NCBI RefSeq assembly: GCF_003789055.1
Contig: NZ_ML119082.1
Coordinates: 541,130-605,129 of the forward strand
DNA: 64,000 nt
Direction of reading: 5' to 3'
Source of the DNA: Histidinibacterium lentulum
GTDB taxonomy: Bacteria; Pseudomonadota; Alphaproteobacteria; Rhodobacterales; Rhodobacteraceae
Shown here: piece by piece, positions 16,470-31,517 of the stretch
Layout of the letters: the number at the start of each line of letters is the position of its first letter
Numbering within the stretch: the stretch's first letter is position 1
Translations under genes and position numbers: made by a program
Notes under the pieces: model-generated
Seen by the model: only the letters and a program-made list of their open reading frames with translations
Database searches by the model: none
Told to the model about the DNA's origin: nothing

Positions 16470-17987
16470 ATGGCAAACCCCCTCTACGACCGTCTCTTCG
16501 GCCGCCATGCGGGCAGCGACGCGCCGTTCCTGATCGACGGCGCGGGCGGGGAGACGAGTTTCGCGGCGTTTCTCGCCCTCGCCGCGCGCATCGCGGGGGC
16601 CCTGAGGGAGGCGGGGCTGCGTCCGGGCGACAGGGTAGCGGCGCAGGTTGCGAAGTCGCCGGAGGCGCTGGCGCTCTATGCGGCCTGCGCGCGGTCCGGG
16701 CTGGTCTTCCTGCCGCTCAACACCGCCTATACGGCGGCGGAGCTTGGCTATTTCGTGGCCGACAGCGGGGCGGCCTGTCTCGTATGCGATCCGGCTCGGG
16801 AGGCGGATCTGGCCCCGGTCGCGGAGGGCTGCGGCGCGCGGCTCCTGACGCTGGACGGGGGCGGCGGCGGGACGCTGATGGCGCGGGCCAAGGGACAGTC
16901 GGAGGACTTCGCCACCGTGGCGCGGGGGGAGGAGGACCTGGCGGCGTTACTCTACACCTCGGGGACCACGGGGCGCTCCAAGGGAGCGATGCTGACGCAG
17001 CGCAACCTTCTGTCCAATGCGGCGACGCTGACCGAGCTGTGGCAGTTCACCGGGCGGGACGTGCTGCTGCACGCCTTGCCGATCTTTCACACGCACGGTC
17101 TCTTCGTGGCGACGAACGTGATGCTGGAGGCGGGTGGGTCGATGATCTTCCTGCCGGGATTCGAGGCCGGACGGGTGATCGACCTGATGCCCCGGGCCAC
17201 GGCACTGATGGGGGTTCCGACCTTCTACACGCGGCTGCTGGAGGAGGACCGGTTCACCCGTGAGACGGCGGCGGGGATGCGGCTCTTCATCTCGGGCTCG
17301 GCGCCTCTGCTGGAGGAGACGCACCGCCAGTTCGAGGCGCGGACCGGGCATCGGATCCTCGAACGCTACGGGATGACGGAAACGAACATGAGCACGTCGA
17401 ACCCCTACGAGGGCGAGCGACGGGCCGGGACAGTGGGGTTTCCGCTGCCGGGGGTGGAGCTGAAGATCACCGATCCCGAGAGCGGGGAGGGCCTGCCCGC
17501 GGGCGAGATCGGGATGATCGAGGTGCGCGGGCCGAACGTGTTCCGGGGCTACTGGGGGATGCCCGAGAAGACCGCGGCGGAACTGCGGGCGGACGGGTTC
17601 TTCATCACCGGCGATCTCGGGCGGGTGGATGCAGACGGCTACGTCCAGATCGTCGGGCGCGGGAAGGACCTGATCATCTCGGGCGGGCTGAACGTCTATC
17701 CCAAGGAGGTGGAGCTGGTGCTCGATGCCGTGCCGGGGGTGCTTGAAACGGCGGTGATCGGCGTGCCGCATGGCGATCTTGGAGAGGCGGTGGTGGCCGT
17801 GGTCGTGCCGGAGCCGGGCGCGGCGCCGGAGGAGGCCACGCTGATGGCGGCGGCAAACGAGGCGCTGGCGCGGTTCAAGCATCCGAAACGGATTGCCTTT
17901 CTCGACGCGCTGCCGCGGAATACGATGGGCAAGGTCCAGAAGGGCGCCTTGCGCGAGCGCTTCGCCGGGCTTTTCGGCGATGCGTGA
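16470..17987 (+). CDS. matB: Malonyl-CoA synthetase
   Basis: A 505-residue acyl-CoA ligase converting malonate, ATP and CoA to malonyl-CoA. The AMP-binding P-loop YTSGTTGRSKG lies near residues 160-170. The ERYGMTETNMSTSNPYEGER stretch is close to what I know of MatB, where it helps read the dicarboxylate. The catalytic lysine motif NTMGKVQKG is near the C-terminus. The length matches MatB (about 500 residues). No malonyl-CoA decarboxylase or malonate transporter is nearby. The next gene, an aldolase, follows after 24 bases. Confidence 0.88.
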   Translation: MANPLYDRLFGRHAGSDAPFLIDGAGGETSFAAFLALAARIAGALREAGLRPGDRVAAQVAKSPEALALYAACARSGLVFLPLNTAYTAAELGYFVADSGAACLVCDPAREADLAPVAEGCGARLLTLDGGGGGTLMARAKGQSEDFATVARGEEDLAALLYTSGTTGRSKGAMLTQRNLLSNAATLTELWQFTGRDVLLHALPIFHTHGLFVATNVMLEAGGSMIFLPGFEAGRVIDLMPRATALMGVPTFYTRLLEEDRFTRETAAGMRLFISGSAPLLEETHRQFEARTGHRILERYGMTETNMSTSNPYEGERRAGTVGFPLPGVELKITDPESGEGLPAGEIGMIEVRGPNVFRGYWGMPEKTAAELRADGFFITGDLGRVDADGYVQIVGRGKDLIISGGLNVYPKEVELVLDAVPGVLETAVIGVPHGDLGEAVVAVVVPEPGAAPEEATLMAAANEALARFKHPKRIAFLDALPRNTMGKVQKGALRERFAGLFGDA

Positions 17988-18011
17988 CCCCCTGCCCTGT
18001 CGGAGGACGAG

Positions 18012-18785
18012 ATGAGCCTGCCCCGGAACATGTTCAAGGCGGCCCTGTCCGAGGGCCGGACGCAGCTGGGCTACTGGTGCAGCATCGACGACAGCGCCGC
18101 GACCGAAATGGCGGCGGGCTGCGGCTATGACTGGCTGCTGATCGATTGCGAGCATACGGCGATGGACCCGCGGTCGGTGCTGTCGCATCTGCAGGCGGTG
18201 GCGCCCTATCCGACGCAGGCGGTGGTGCGGCCGAGCTCTCTCGATGCGGCGGAGATCAAGAAGCTGCTCGATCTCGGCGCGCAATCGCTGATCGTGCCCT
18301 ATGTGCGCGACGCGCAGGAGGCGCGGGAAGCGGCGGAGGCGGTGGACTACGCGCCGGGCGGCATCCGGGGGGTGGCCGGCCTGACGCGCGCGTCCCGTTT
18401 CGGCCGGGTGCAGGGCTACGCCGGGCGCGCGCGGGAGGAGATCTGTCTCATCGTGCAGATCGAGACTGTCAGCGCACTGGACGATCTGGAAGCGATCCTC
18501 GCCGTGCCGGGGGTTGACGGAGCGTTCGTCGGACCGGCGGATCTTGCCGCGAGCATGGGCTATCCGGGCGAGCCCGACCGTCCGGAGGTGCGGACCGCGG
18601 CGCTCGAGGCGATCCGGAGGATCCGGGCGGCGGGCAAGCCCGCCGGGTTCCTGACGCTGGACGAAGGGGGCATGGCCGAGGCGGTCGCGGCGGGCTGCAA
18701 CTTTCCGGCGGTGGCGGTGGACGCGGCGCTGCTGCGGCAGGGGGCGGAGGCCACGCTGGCGCGATGGCGGGCGAAGGTGGGATGA
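18012..18785 (+). CDS. HpcH/HpaI aldolase family protein (2-keto-3-deoxy-acid or 4-hydroxy-2-oxoheptanedioate type)
   Basis: A 257-residue class II (metal-dependent) aldolase with the family's active-site pieces: a DCEHTAMD segment near residue 45 with the catalytic His, a QIET motif holding the metal-binding Glu, and GPADLAASMG near residue 175. Such enzymes cleave 2-keto-4-hydroxy acids to pyruvate plus an aldehyde. It starts 24 bases after matB with GGAGGACG before the ATG, so it is probably co-transcribed. How malonyl-CoA synthesis and this aldolase fit together is not known. Confidence 0.85.
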   Translation: MSLPRNMFKAALSEGRTQLGYWCSIDDSAATEMAAGCGYDWLLIDCEHTAMDPRSVLSHLQAVAPYPTQAVVRPSSLDAAEIKKLLDLGAQSLIVPYVRDAQEAREAAEAVDYAPGGIRGVAGLTRASRFGRVQGYAGRAREEICLIVQIETVSALDDLEAILAVPGVDGAFVGPADLAASMGYPGEPDRPEVRTAALEAIRRIRAAGKPAGFLTLDEGGMAEAVAAGCNFPAVAVDAALLRQGAEATLARWRAKVG

Positions 18786-19087
18786 TCGGGCGGTCCCGCG
18801 GCGCCGGCTGGCCGGCGCATCAGTCGACGGCTGTCGACCGAGGGAGAGACCCCGGGACTTTCCGCCGCCGTCGCTTCTGAACGGCCTGCCGGGATGACCC
18901 GCGCCCCGGGGTCGCCAGGGCAGGACGTCGTGCCGTCAGGTGCCCCGGTCATGACCGGGTCTCTCGCACCGCTCCTCGTCCCGATCGCGGGTTTCGGACG
19001 TCGATCCGAAGGCCCGGGGCGATCTTCATGCTTCGTCCGAAACCGAGCGTGATGCTAACCTTACCTTGAGTAATCACAGGGTGGCAC
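18786..19087. other. Intergenic region with a 16-bp palindrome
   Basis: About 300 bases without a gene. It holds a perfect palindrome, CCCGGTCATGACCGGG, at 18944-18959, and a GTCGAC-N4-GTCGAC pair near 18822-18837. Upstream of the potassium-channel start the sequence becomes less GC-rich (CTAACCTTACC near 19052), as expected for a promoter region, but no clear -35/-10 pair was assigned. Confidence 0.4.
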
Positions 19088-19834
19088 ATGACGCTGAGAA
19101 GATCTCTTTCGGAGGCACTCGACCCGTCCATGCGGACGGAAAAGGGTCTGTCGAGGACCAATACCTGGATCGTCGTCCTGATCTGCCTTTCCATCGGCCT
19201 CGGCATCGCCGAGACGGAAGCGCTTCTGACCGAGGGGGTGGAGCACTATTACGGCATTGCGAATCTCGTTTTCCTCGCCATCTTCATGACGGAATATGCA
19301 GCACGGCTCTATGCCGCGCCCGAGAATCCGAAATACAAGAGCTCCCTGTCCTATGCGTTGACGTTATCCTCGACTCTGGATCTGCTTGTCATTCTGTCTT
19401 TTGCGCTTCCCTATTTCGGGCTGGAAACGGCGCTGCTGCGGGTCTTTCGAGCCGCCCGCCTGGTGAGGCTCGCCCGTCTGGGACGATACTCGCTGGCACT
19501 GCAGATGATCTACGAAGCGATAACGGACCGGAGGTATGAACTGGGCGTGAGTGCGGCCATCGCGTTGGGCCTGATGCTCCTCGCGTCCTCCGCCCTCTAC
19601 TATGCGGAACGCACCGCACAACCGGATGTCTTCGGCAGCATTCCCCGCGCCATGTGGTGGTCCATCGCGACCCTGACGACGGTCGGATACGGAGACACCG
19701 TCCCGATAACGGTCCTGGGGAGAATAGCAGCCGGCCTGACGGCTGTGGCAGGTATCGGCCTGATCGCGCTTCCCACGGGAATCCTCGCGAGCGCCTTTAC
19801 GGACGGGCTGTCGCGGGCGCGCAATCGGAAATAA
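19088..19834 (+). CDS. Voltage-gated potassium channel-like ion transporter
   Basis: A 248-residue six-helix channel subunit. A voltage-sensor-like S4 with arginines every third residue (RVFRAARLVRLARLGR, about residues 117-132) is followed by a pore loop with the K+ selectivity filter TTVGYGDTVP near residues 197-206. The length is typical for bacterial Kv-type channels without a cytoplasmic regulatory domain. ATG at 19088 is preceded by ACAGGGTGG. It stands alone, convergent with treY; its codon use is slightly less GC-extreme than its neighbours. Confidence 0.85.
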   Translation: MTLRRSLSEALDPSMRTEKGLSRTNTWIVVLICLSIGLGIAETEALLTEGVEHYYGIANLVFLAIFMTEYAARLYAAPENPKYKSSLSYALTLSSTLDLLVILSFALPYFGLETALLRVFRAARLVRLARLGRYSLALQMIYEAITDRRYELGVSAAIALGLMLLASSALYYAERTAQPDVFGSIPRAMWWSIATLTTVGYGDTVPITVLGRIAAGLTAVAGIGLIALPTGILASAFTDGLSRARNRK

Positions 19835-19890
19835 CGCATGATGGGTCACCCAGGCGGGTTTCCGGTCGCCCGCGGTTCCCCGACGCCGCC

Positions 19891-22197
19891 CTAGCCGTCC
19901 GAAAAGGCGATGCGGACGGGGCAGTGTTCCGCCTCGGCGGGCGCGGGCCAGATGGTTTCGGCGGGGGCGACGGCGGCCTCGAGGTCGTCGCGGTTTCCGG
20001 AGAGGGTGACGGCCACGGAAAGCCGGCGGGAGCCCTCGCGGCGCTCGAAGGCGCAGACGGGGCCTGCGGCAGGGAGCGGGCGGTAGTCGCCCGACAGGAA
20101 GAGCGCCGGATTGTCCCGGCGCAGGAGCAGCACGCGGTGGGTCAGGCCGAGCTTCATTCGGTCGAGGGAGGACAGCTCCGCGCTCCCGGACAGGGCCGCG
20201 CGGCGGCGGTCGAAATCGACGGCGCGGCGGTTGTCCGGATCGGTGAGGGAGAAGCTCGCCAGTTCGCAGCCCTGGTAGATGTCGGGAATGCCCGGGATCG
20301 TCAGCTTGAGCGCGGTCTGGATCAGGGTGAGCCGCTCCGAGGCCTGGATGATGGGCTCCACCTCCCGGGCGTGGCGGGGAAAGTGCTGCGCGAGGCGGCG
20401 GACGAAGGCCTGGGCGGCTTCCTCCAGTTCGAGGTCGGGGGCGGTCCAGAAGGTCTCGCTTTTCGCCTCGCGCAGGGCCTTGACGATGTGCTCCGCCAGC
20501 CGTTCGCCCAGGTCGCCGTCGCCGGGCTGGAGGGCGAGGAAGGTCTGGGCGACGTACCAGACGAGGTTCGGATTGAGGCGTTCGGGCGCGAAGCCGCGGC
20601 AGATGCGGAACCAGGCCTCGAAGGCCTCGGGCTCTCGGGTGATGGCGGCGATGCGCATGCGCGCATCCTCGGACCGCTTGGTGTCGTGGGAGGAGGTGAG
20701 CGTCAGGCCGTGAGGCATGAGTTCGGCCCGGCGTTCCATGGCGCGGTGAAAACCCGCGATGCCCAGAGGATCGTCGTCGGGCTCGCCGCCGACCTCGTTG
20801 GCCGACAGCAGGCGGACCTCGCGGTAGAAGGCGGTGTCCTCGGCGCTTTTCGCGACGGCCGCCCCGGTGACCTGTTGCAGGCGCAGGCGCAGGCGGGCGG
20901 TGTCGGCCCCGGGGCGGGTCAGGACCTCGGCGAGGAAGGGCACGGCGCCGGGGGCGTTGAGACTGGCTTCGGCGCGGGCGGCGGTGTCGCGGATCAGGCG
21001 GGCGTCGGCCGGCGCGATGTCGTCGGCGGTCATGTAGGTGCGGTAGCGGGGGAACGCCGCGATGAAGGCCAGTAGCGCCTCGCGCAGGGTCTCGGGGCCG
21101 AACTCGACACCCACGGGATCGGCTGCGGCGATCTCCCCGAGGAGGCGCTGCAAGGTCCAGAGCTCGGCGGCCAGTTCCTCCGTCATCACCTGCCGGCGGG
21201 CGCGGCGGATCACGGCCTCGACATCGTCGGTCCGGCCGGTGGCGGCGCGGTAGGTGGCGGCGATGCGGTCGAGCCCTCCCGCGTCGGTCAGGAGGCGGGA
21301 AAGGGCGCGGGACGCGACATAGCCTGTGGTGCCCTCGACGGGCCAGTGCCGCGGCAGGGTCTCGGTCCCCGACAGGATCTTCTCGACCCAGATCGGCGTG
21401 CCCGGAAGCCGGGCGCGGAGCTGGGCGAGATAGGCGGACGGATCGAGGAGGCCGTCGACATGGTCGATGCGGACGCCGGTCACGATGCCGGAGGCGACGA
21501 GGTCGAAAAGAAGTGCGTGGACGTCCTCGAAGACCTGCGCCTGTTCCACGCGGACACCGATCAGGCCGGTGACGCTGAAGAAGCGGCGGTGGCTGATGAC
21601 GTCGCTTTCGGTGCGCCAGTGGACGAGGCGCCAGGGCTGTTCGGCATGGAGCCGACGGAGGGCCGCGGGATCGCCGGAGCGGGCGGCGTCGAGGGAGGGC
21701 GTGGCCGAGAGCGGCACCTGGAGGCCGCCGGTGTCGAGAACGGGACCGTCCCCCGCTTCGGCGACGGAGAGGTCGGGCAGCGTTTCCTCGAAGGGCGCGG
21801 GCAGCCAAGGCAGGCGGATGCGACCGGCGGCAGGGTCGAGGTCGAAATGGCCGGCATAGCGGCTTTCGGTCCCGTGGCGGAGGATGTCGCGGAGCCAGGG
21901 CGTCTCGACGGAGAAGGCCATGTGGTTCGGCACGATGTCGAGGATCAGGCCGAGGCCGTGTTCCTTGAGCTCCCGGGACAGGTGCTCGAGGCCCTCGCGG
22001 CCGCCCAGCGCGGGGTCGATCTCGCCGGGGTCGGTGACGTCGTAGCCGTGGGTGGAGCCGGTCTGGGCGGTGAAGAGGGGCGAGGCGTAGAGGTGGCTGA
22101 CGCCGAGATCCGCGAGATAGGGGGCGAGGCTGGCTGCGCGGTCGAAATCCATGCCCTGCCGGAATTGCAGGCGGTAGCAGCTTGTCGGCAGTGTCAT
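19891..22197 (-). CDS. treY: Malto-oligosyltrehalose synthase
   Basis: A 768-residue GH13 enzyme that isomerises the reducing-end alpha-1,4 bond of maltodextrin to the alpha,alpha-1,1 bond of trehalose. Motifs in order: YRLQFRQGMDF at the N-terminus, ILDIVPNHMAF near residue 85, GVRIDHVDGL near 245 (catalytic Asp) and WVEKIL (acid Glu) soon after, and the late LTSSHDTKRSED (substrate-binding His-Asp). It is the last gene of the operon, overlapping treZ by four bases (ATGA). With TreZ it makes trehalose from glucan. Confidence 0.93.
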   Translation of the reverse strand: MTLPTSCYRLQFRQGMDFDRAASLAPYLADLGVSHLYASPLFTAQTGSTHGYDVTDPGEIDPALGGREGLEHLSRELKEHGLGLILDIVPNHMAFSVETPWLRDILRHGTESRYAGHFDLDPAAGRIRLPWLPAPFEETLPDLSVAEAGDGPVLDTGGLQVPLSATPSLDAARSGDPAALRRLHAEQPWRLVHWRTESDVISHRRFFSVTGLIGVRVEQAQVFEDVHALLFDLVASGIVTGVRIDHVDGLLDPSAYLAQLRARLPGTPIWVEKILSGTETLPRHWPVEGTTGYVASRALSRLLTDAGGLDRIAATYRAATGRTDDVEAVIRRARRQVMTEELAAELWTLQRLLGEIAAADPVGVEFGPETLREALLAFIAAFPRYRTYMTADDIAPADARLIRDTAARAEASLNAPGAVPFLAEVLTRPGADTARLRLRLQQVTGAAVAKSAEDTAFYREVRLLSANEVGGEPDDDPLGIAGFHRAMERRAELMPHGLTLTSSHDTKRSEDARMRIAAITREPEAFEAWFRICRGFAPERLNPNLVWYVAQTFLALQPGDGDLGERLAEHIVKALREAKSETFWTAPDLELEEAAQAFVRRLAQHFPRHAREVEPIIQASERLTLIQTALKLTIPGIPDIYQGCELASFSLTDPDNRRAVDFDRRRAALSGSAELSSLDRMKLGLTHRVLLLRRDNPALFLSGDYRPLPAAGPVCAFERREGSRRLSVAVTLSGNRDDLEAAVAPAETIWPAPAEAEHCPVRIAFSDG

Positions 22198-23921
22198 GTG
22201 TCCACCGTGAGGGTGTGGAGGGTTTCGGCGCGGGCGTCGCTGTCGCCGGTGCGGTGGAGTTCCTCGCCCGTGGCCCCAGGGAGGGCCGCCTCTCCGAAGC
22301 GGGCGCGGAGGGAGAGGGTGGCGTGACCGAGGCGCCAGTCGACCGCGAGGCGGCCGTTGCCGGCCTCGATCAGCGTGCCCGAGTAGGCGCCGGCCCGTTT
22401 CAGGTGCGGGACGATCATGCGGTGGCGGATGTCGAGCAGGGTCGACAGGCGGGACTGCGCCGCCTGACCTTCGGGACTGTCGCGGCGGGCGGGGTCGAGG
22501 GTGGAGGCGCGGAAGGTGTCAAGGGCGATGGGATCGGGCACGTCCTCGGCCTCGAAGCCCTTGAAGCCCGCGAATTCCGAGCGGCGGCCTTCGCGGACGG
22601 TGTCGTCGAGATCGCCGCCGAAATGGGCGAAGAAGAGGAAGGGGCGGGTTTCGCCGTAGTCCTCGCCCATGAAGAAGAGGGGGATATGGGGCGAAAGGGC
22701 GAGGATGGCGGTCAGCGCCTCGAGGGTATCCGGGTCGGCGAGGGAGATCAGCCGCTCGCCCAGCGCGCGGTTGCCGGTCTGGTCGTGGTTCTGGAGGAAG
22801 TCGACGAAGGCCGCGGGCGGCAGGTGGGCGGAGGGATCGCCCCTGCCCTTCTCGCCCTGAAAGGAGAAGCCTTCGGCCAGGGCGCGGCCCATCAGGCGGA
22901 GGGGATCGTCGGCGAAATCGGCGTAATAGCCCTCGGTCTCGCCGGTGGCGAGGACATGGGCGGCGTTGTGAAAGTCGTCGTTCCACTCGCCGGAATGGAG
23001 CGTGATCGCGCCGGAGGGGCCGCGTTCGTGAAGATGCGTGACGTTGCGGTTGTCCTCGGTGGTGAGGTGGACATGACCGCCCACCGTCCCGCGGATCTCG
23101 CGGGCGAGGTCGATCAGGAGTTCCGGGTCGGACGGGTCCTTGATCTGGTCGATCGCATCGAGGCGGAGTCCGTCGAAGCCGTATTCGGTGAGCCAGTAGA
23201 GCGCGTTCTCGATGAAGAAGCGGCGGACGGGGCCCTGGGTGTAGTCGATGCCGGCGCCCCAGGGGGTGTCGCGCGCGGAGTCGAAGAAGTCGGGAGCGTA
23301 GAGCGGCAGGTAATTCCCGTCAGGGCCGAAGTGATTGTAGACCACGTCGATCAGCACCATGAGACCGCGGGCGTGGGCGGCCTCGACGAGGGCGGCGAGG
23401 TCGGCGGGGCTGCCGTAGATGTTGTGGGGGCAGTAGGGCAGCACGCCGTCATAGCCCCAGCCGCGGTCGCCGCCGAATTGCGCGAGCGGCATGATCTCGA
23501 TGGCCGTGAAGCCGAGGCCCGCGAGGCGGTCGAGCTGGCTCTCGGCGGCCTGACAGGTGCCTTCGGGTGTGAAGGTGCCGATGTGGAGCTCCTGGATCAC
23601 CGCCTCTTCCCAAGGGCGGCCCTCCCAGGCCCTCGCCCGCCGGGGCGCGGTCAGGAGCGAGGGGCCGTGGACATCGCCCTGCTGGCGGCGGGCGGCGGGA
23701 TCGGGGACGGCCCGGCCGTCGGGGAGGACATAGGCATAGGCGTCGTCTTCCTGCGCCTCGGCCTCGAGATGGAACCAGCCGTCCGGGCCTGCCTCCATCT
23801 CGCGATCCTGCCCGTGAAGGCGGAGGCGGACACTCTCCGCCCCCGGGGCCCAGAGGCGGAAGGTCCAGCGCCCCTGCCCTGCCGGCATGGCGCCCCAGCT
23901 GTAGCGGGGATCACTGCTCAC
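22194..23921 (-). CDS. treZ: Malto-oligosyltrehalose trehalohydrolase
   Basis: A 575-residue GH13 enzyme releasing trehalose from the product of TreY. An N-terminal carbohydrate-binding-type beta domain (residues 1-100) precedes the barrel, with VIQELHIGTFTPEGT near 110, DVVYNHFGPDGNY near 195, the catalytic DGLRLDAID near 250 and TTEDNRN near 285. It starts with GTG at 23921, inside the end of glgX (11-base overlap), with GGAAA upstream. An in-frame alternative start was not seen nearby. Confidence 0.93.
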   Translation of the reverse strand: MSSDPRYSWGAMPAGQGRWTFRLWAPGAESVRLRLHGQDREMEAGPDGWFHLEAEAQEDDAYAYVLPDGRAVPDPAARRQQGDVHGPSLLTAPRRARAWEGRPWEEAVIQELHIGTFTPEGTCQAAESQLDRLAGLGFTAIEIMPLAQFGGDRGWGYDGVLPYCPHNIYGSPADLAALVEAAHARGLMVLIDVVYNHFGPDGNYLPLYAPDFFDSARDTPWGAGIDYTQGPVRRFFIENALYWLTEYGFDGLRLDAIDQIKDPSDPELLIDLAREIRGTVGGHVHLTTEDNRNVTHLHERGPSGAITLHSGEWNDDFHNAAHVLATGETEGYYADFADDPLRLMGRALAEGFSFQGEKGRGDPSAHLPPAAFVDFLQNHDQTGNRALGERLISLADPDTLEALTAILALSPHIPLFFMGEDYGETRPFLFFAHFGGDLDDTVREGRRSEFAGFKGFEAEDVPDPIALDTFRASTLDPARRDSPEGQAAQSRLSTLLDIRHRMIVPHLKRAGAYSGTLIEAGNGRLAVDWRLGHATLSLRARFGEAALPGATGEELHRTGDSDARAETLHTLTVDT

Positions 23922-26012
23922 GGCCGGTTTCCAGCAGCAGGAAGCAGCGCGCGGGCAGCGGGATCTCGGGACCGCCGACAGAGACCGGCGTTTCGGGGTC
24001 GGCGATGTCGTTTGCGCTGTCGACGAGAACCGACCAGCCGCGTCGGTCGGCGCCGGGGAGCGTGAAGTCCAGATCGGCGTCTGAGGCGTTCATCAGCATC
24101 AGGAGGTAGGTCGTGCTTTCGTGCATCAGGAGGCCCACCGCGCGGCTTTCGGCATTGTCCCAGTCCTGGGCGGTCATCTCCTCCCCGTCCGTGCGCAGCC
24201 ACCGGACGAAGCGGTTCCTCCGGGCATCGGGGCCGGAATGAAGATAGCGCTCGGCGAGGAAGAGACCGTAGCGGTGGCGGATGGCGATGACGCCCCGGAC
24301 GAAATCCTCGAAGGCCTGATTGGCCTCCGACGGGTCCCAGTCCTGCCAGTTGATCGGACCGGGCTGGCAATAGGTGTTGTTGTTGCCCTCCTGGGTCCGG
24401 CCGCGCTCGTCGCCCATGAGGATCATGGGCGTGCCCTGGCTCAGCAGGAGCGAGGCGGCGAGGTTGCGGCGCTGTTTCTCGCGCAGCGCGAGGATGTCGG
24501 GGTCGTCGGTCGGCCCTTCGGCGCCGCAGTTCCAGCTGAGATTGTGCGAATGGCCGTCGGCATTGCCTTCGCCGTTCGCCTCGTTGTGCTTTTCGTTGTA
24601 GGACACGAGGTCGATCAGGGTGAAGCCGTCATGCGCCGTGACGAAGTTGACGCTGGCCCAGGGCCTGCGGCCGTCATGGGCGAAGGTCTCGGCGGACCCG
24701 AGGATGCCGCCCGCGATCTGCCGCAGCATCCCCGGATCGCCGCGCCAGTAGGCGCGCAGGTTGTCGCGGAAGCGGTCGTTCCATTCCGCCCAGCCCGGGG
24801 GAAAGTTGCCGACCTGGTAGCCGTTGGGGCCGGTGTCCCAGGGCTCCGCGATCAGTTTCACGCCGGCGAGCACCGGGTCCTGCCGGACGGCCTCGAGGAA
24901 GATCGCGTGTTCGGAATAGTGGTCGCGGTCGCGGCCCAGCGTGGTCGCCAGATCGAAGCGGAAGCCGTCGACGTGGCAGTCCTCGACCCAGTAGCGCAAG
25001 GAGTCCATGACCATCTGCAGGACGCGGGAGTTGCGCAGGTTCAGGGAATTGCCGCATCCCGTGGTGTCGAAGTAATAGCGCGGGTGATCGGCGAGCGTGT
25101 AGTAGCTGGCGTTGTCGATGCCGCGGAAGGACAGCGTGGGGCCAAGCTCGGAGCCCTCGGCGGTGTGGTTGTAGACCACGTCCATGATGACCTCGATGCC
25201 CGCCTCGTGGAGGCGGCGGACCATCAGCTTGAATTCGTGGAGGCTGCCGTCGTGGGTCAGGTAGCGCGGCGCGGGGGCGAAGAAGCCGATGGTGGAATAG
25301 CCCCACCAGTTGACGAGACCTTTCTCCGTCAGGAGGCCCTCGTCGTAGAAGGCCTGTACGGGAAGAAGTTCTATCGAGGTGACGCCCAGCTTGACCAGGT
25401 GGTCGATCACGCGGGGATCGGCGAGACCCTCGAAGGTGCCGCGCAGGGGCTCGTCGACGAAGTCGCAGCCCATGGTGATGCCGCCCACATGGGCCTCGTA
25501 GATCAGGGTGCGGCCCCAGGGCACATCGGGGCGGACGTCCCCGCCCCAGGTGTGGGCGGGGTCCACCACCACGCATTTCGGCATGACGAAGGCGCTGTCG
25601 CGGCGGTCGTAGCTGAGATCGGCGTGGGAGTGGCCGAGCTTGTAGCCGAAGAGCGCCTCGTGCCAGCGCAGGTTGCCCTTGTGCTGGAGCGCGTAGGGAT
25701 CGAGCAAGAGCTTGTTGGGGTTGAAGCGGTGTCCCGCCTCGGGCGCGTAGGGGCCGTGGACGCGGTAGCCGTAGAGCTGGCCGGGGCGGACGTCGGGCAG
25801 GTAGCCGTGCCAGACCTGGTGGGTGAACTCGGGCAGCTCGATCCGTTCGATCTCGCGGCGGCCGCGGCTGTCGAAGAGGCAGAGCTCGACCTTTTCCGCA
25901 TGGGCGGAGAAGAGCGCAAAATTGGTGCCGGAGCCATCCCAGGTGGCGCCGAGAGGGACATCCGACCCGGCGAGCACGCGGCGGCCCGACAGGGCGGGGG
26001 CGAGGACCTGGC

Positions 26013-26016
<4 letters not shown>
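23911..26016 (-). CDS. glgX: Glycogen debranching enzyme GlgX
   Basis: A 701-residue GH13 isoamylase-type enzyme hydrolysing alpha-1,6 branches of glycogen-like glucan. It begins with a starch-binding-like beta domain ([20 protein letters not shown] near residue 25). The barrel has [10 protein letters not shown] near 270, catalytic [14 protein letters not shown] near 355, the acid in IAEPWD near 395 and [10 protein letters not shown] near 465. The start at 26016 overlaps the glgB stop by four bases. The same frame stays open upstream inside glgB, but homology begins here. It supplies linear maltodextrins to TreY. Confidence 0.92.
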
Positions 26017-28220
<2,204 letters not shown>

Positions 28221-28223
28221 GCG

Positions 28224-31513
<3,290 letters not shown>

Positions 31514-31517
<4 letters not shown>

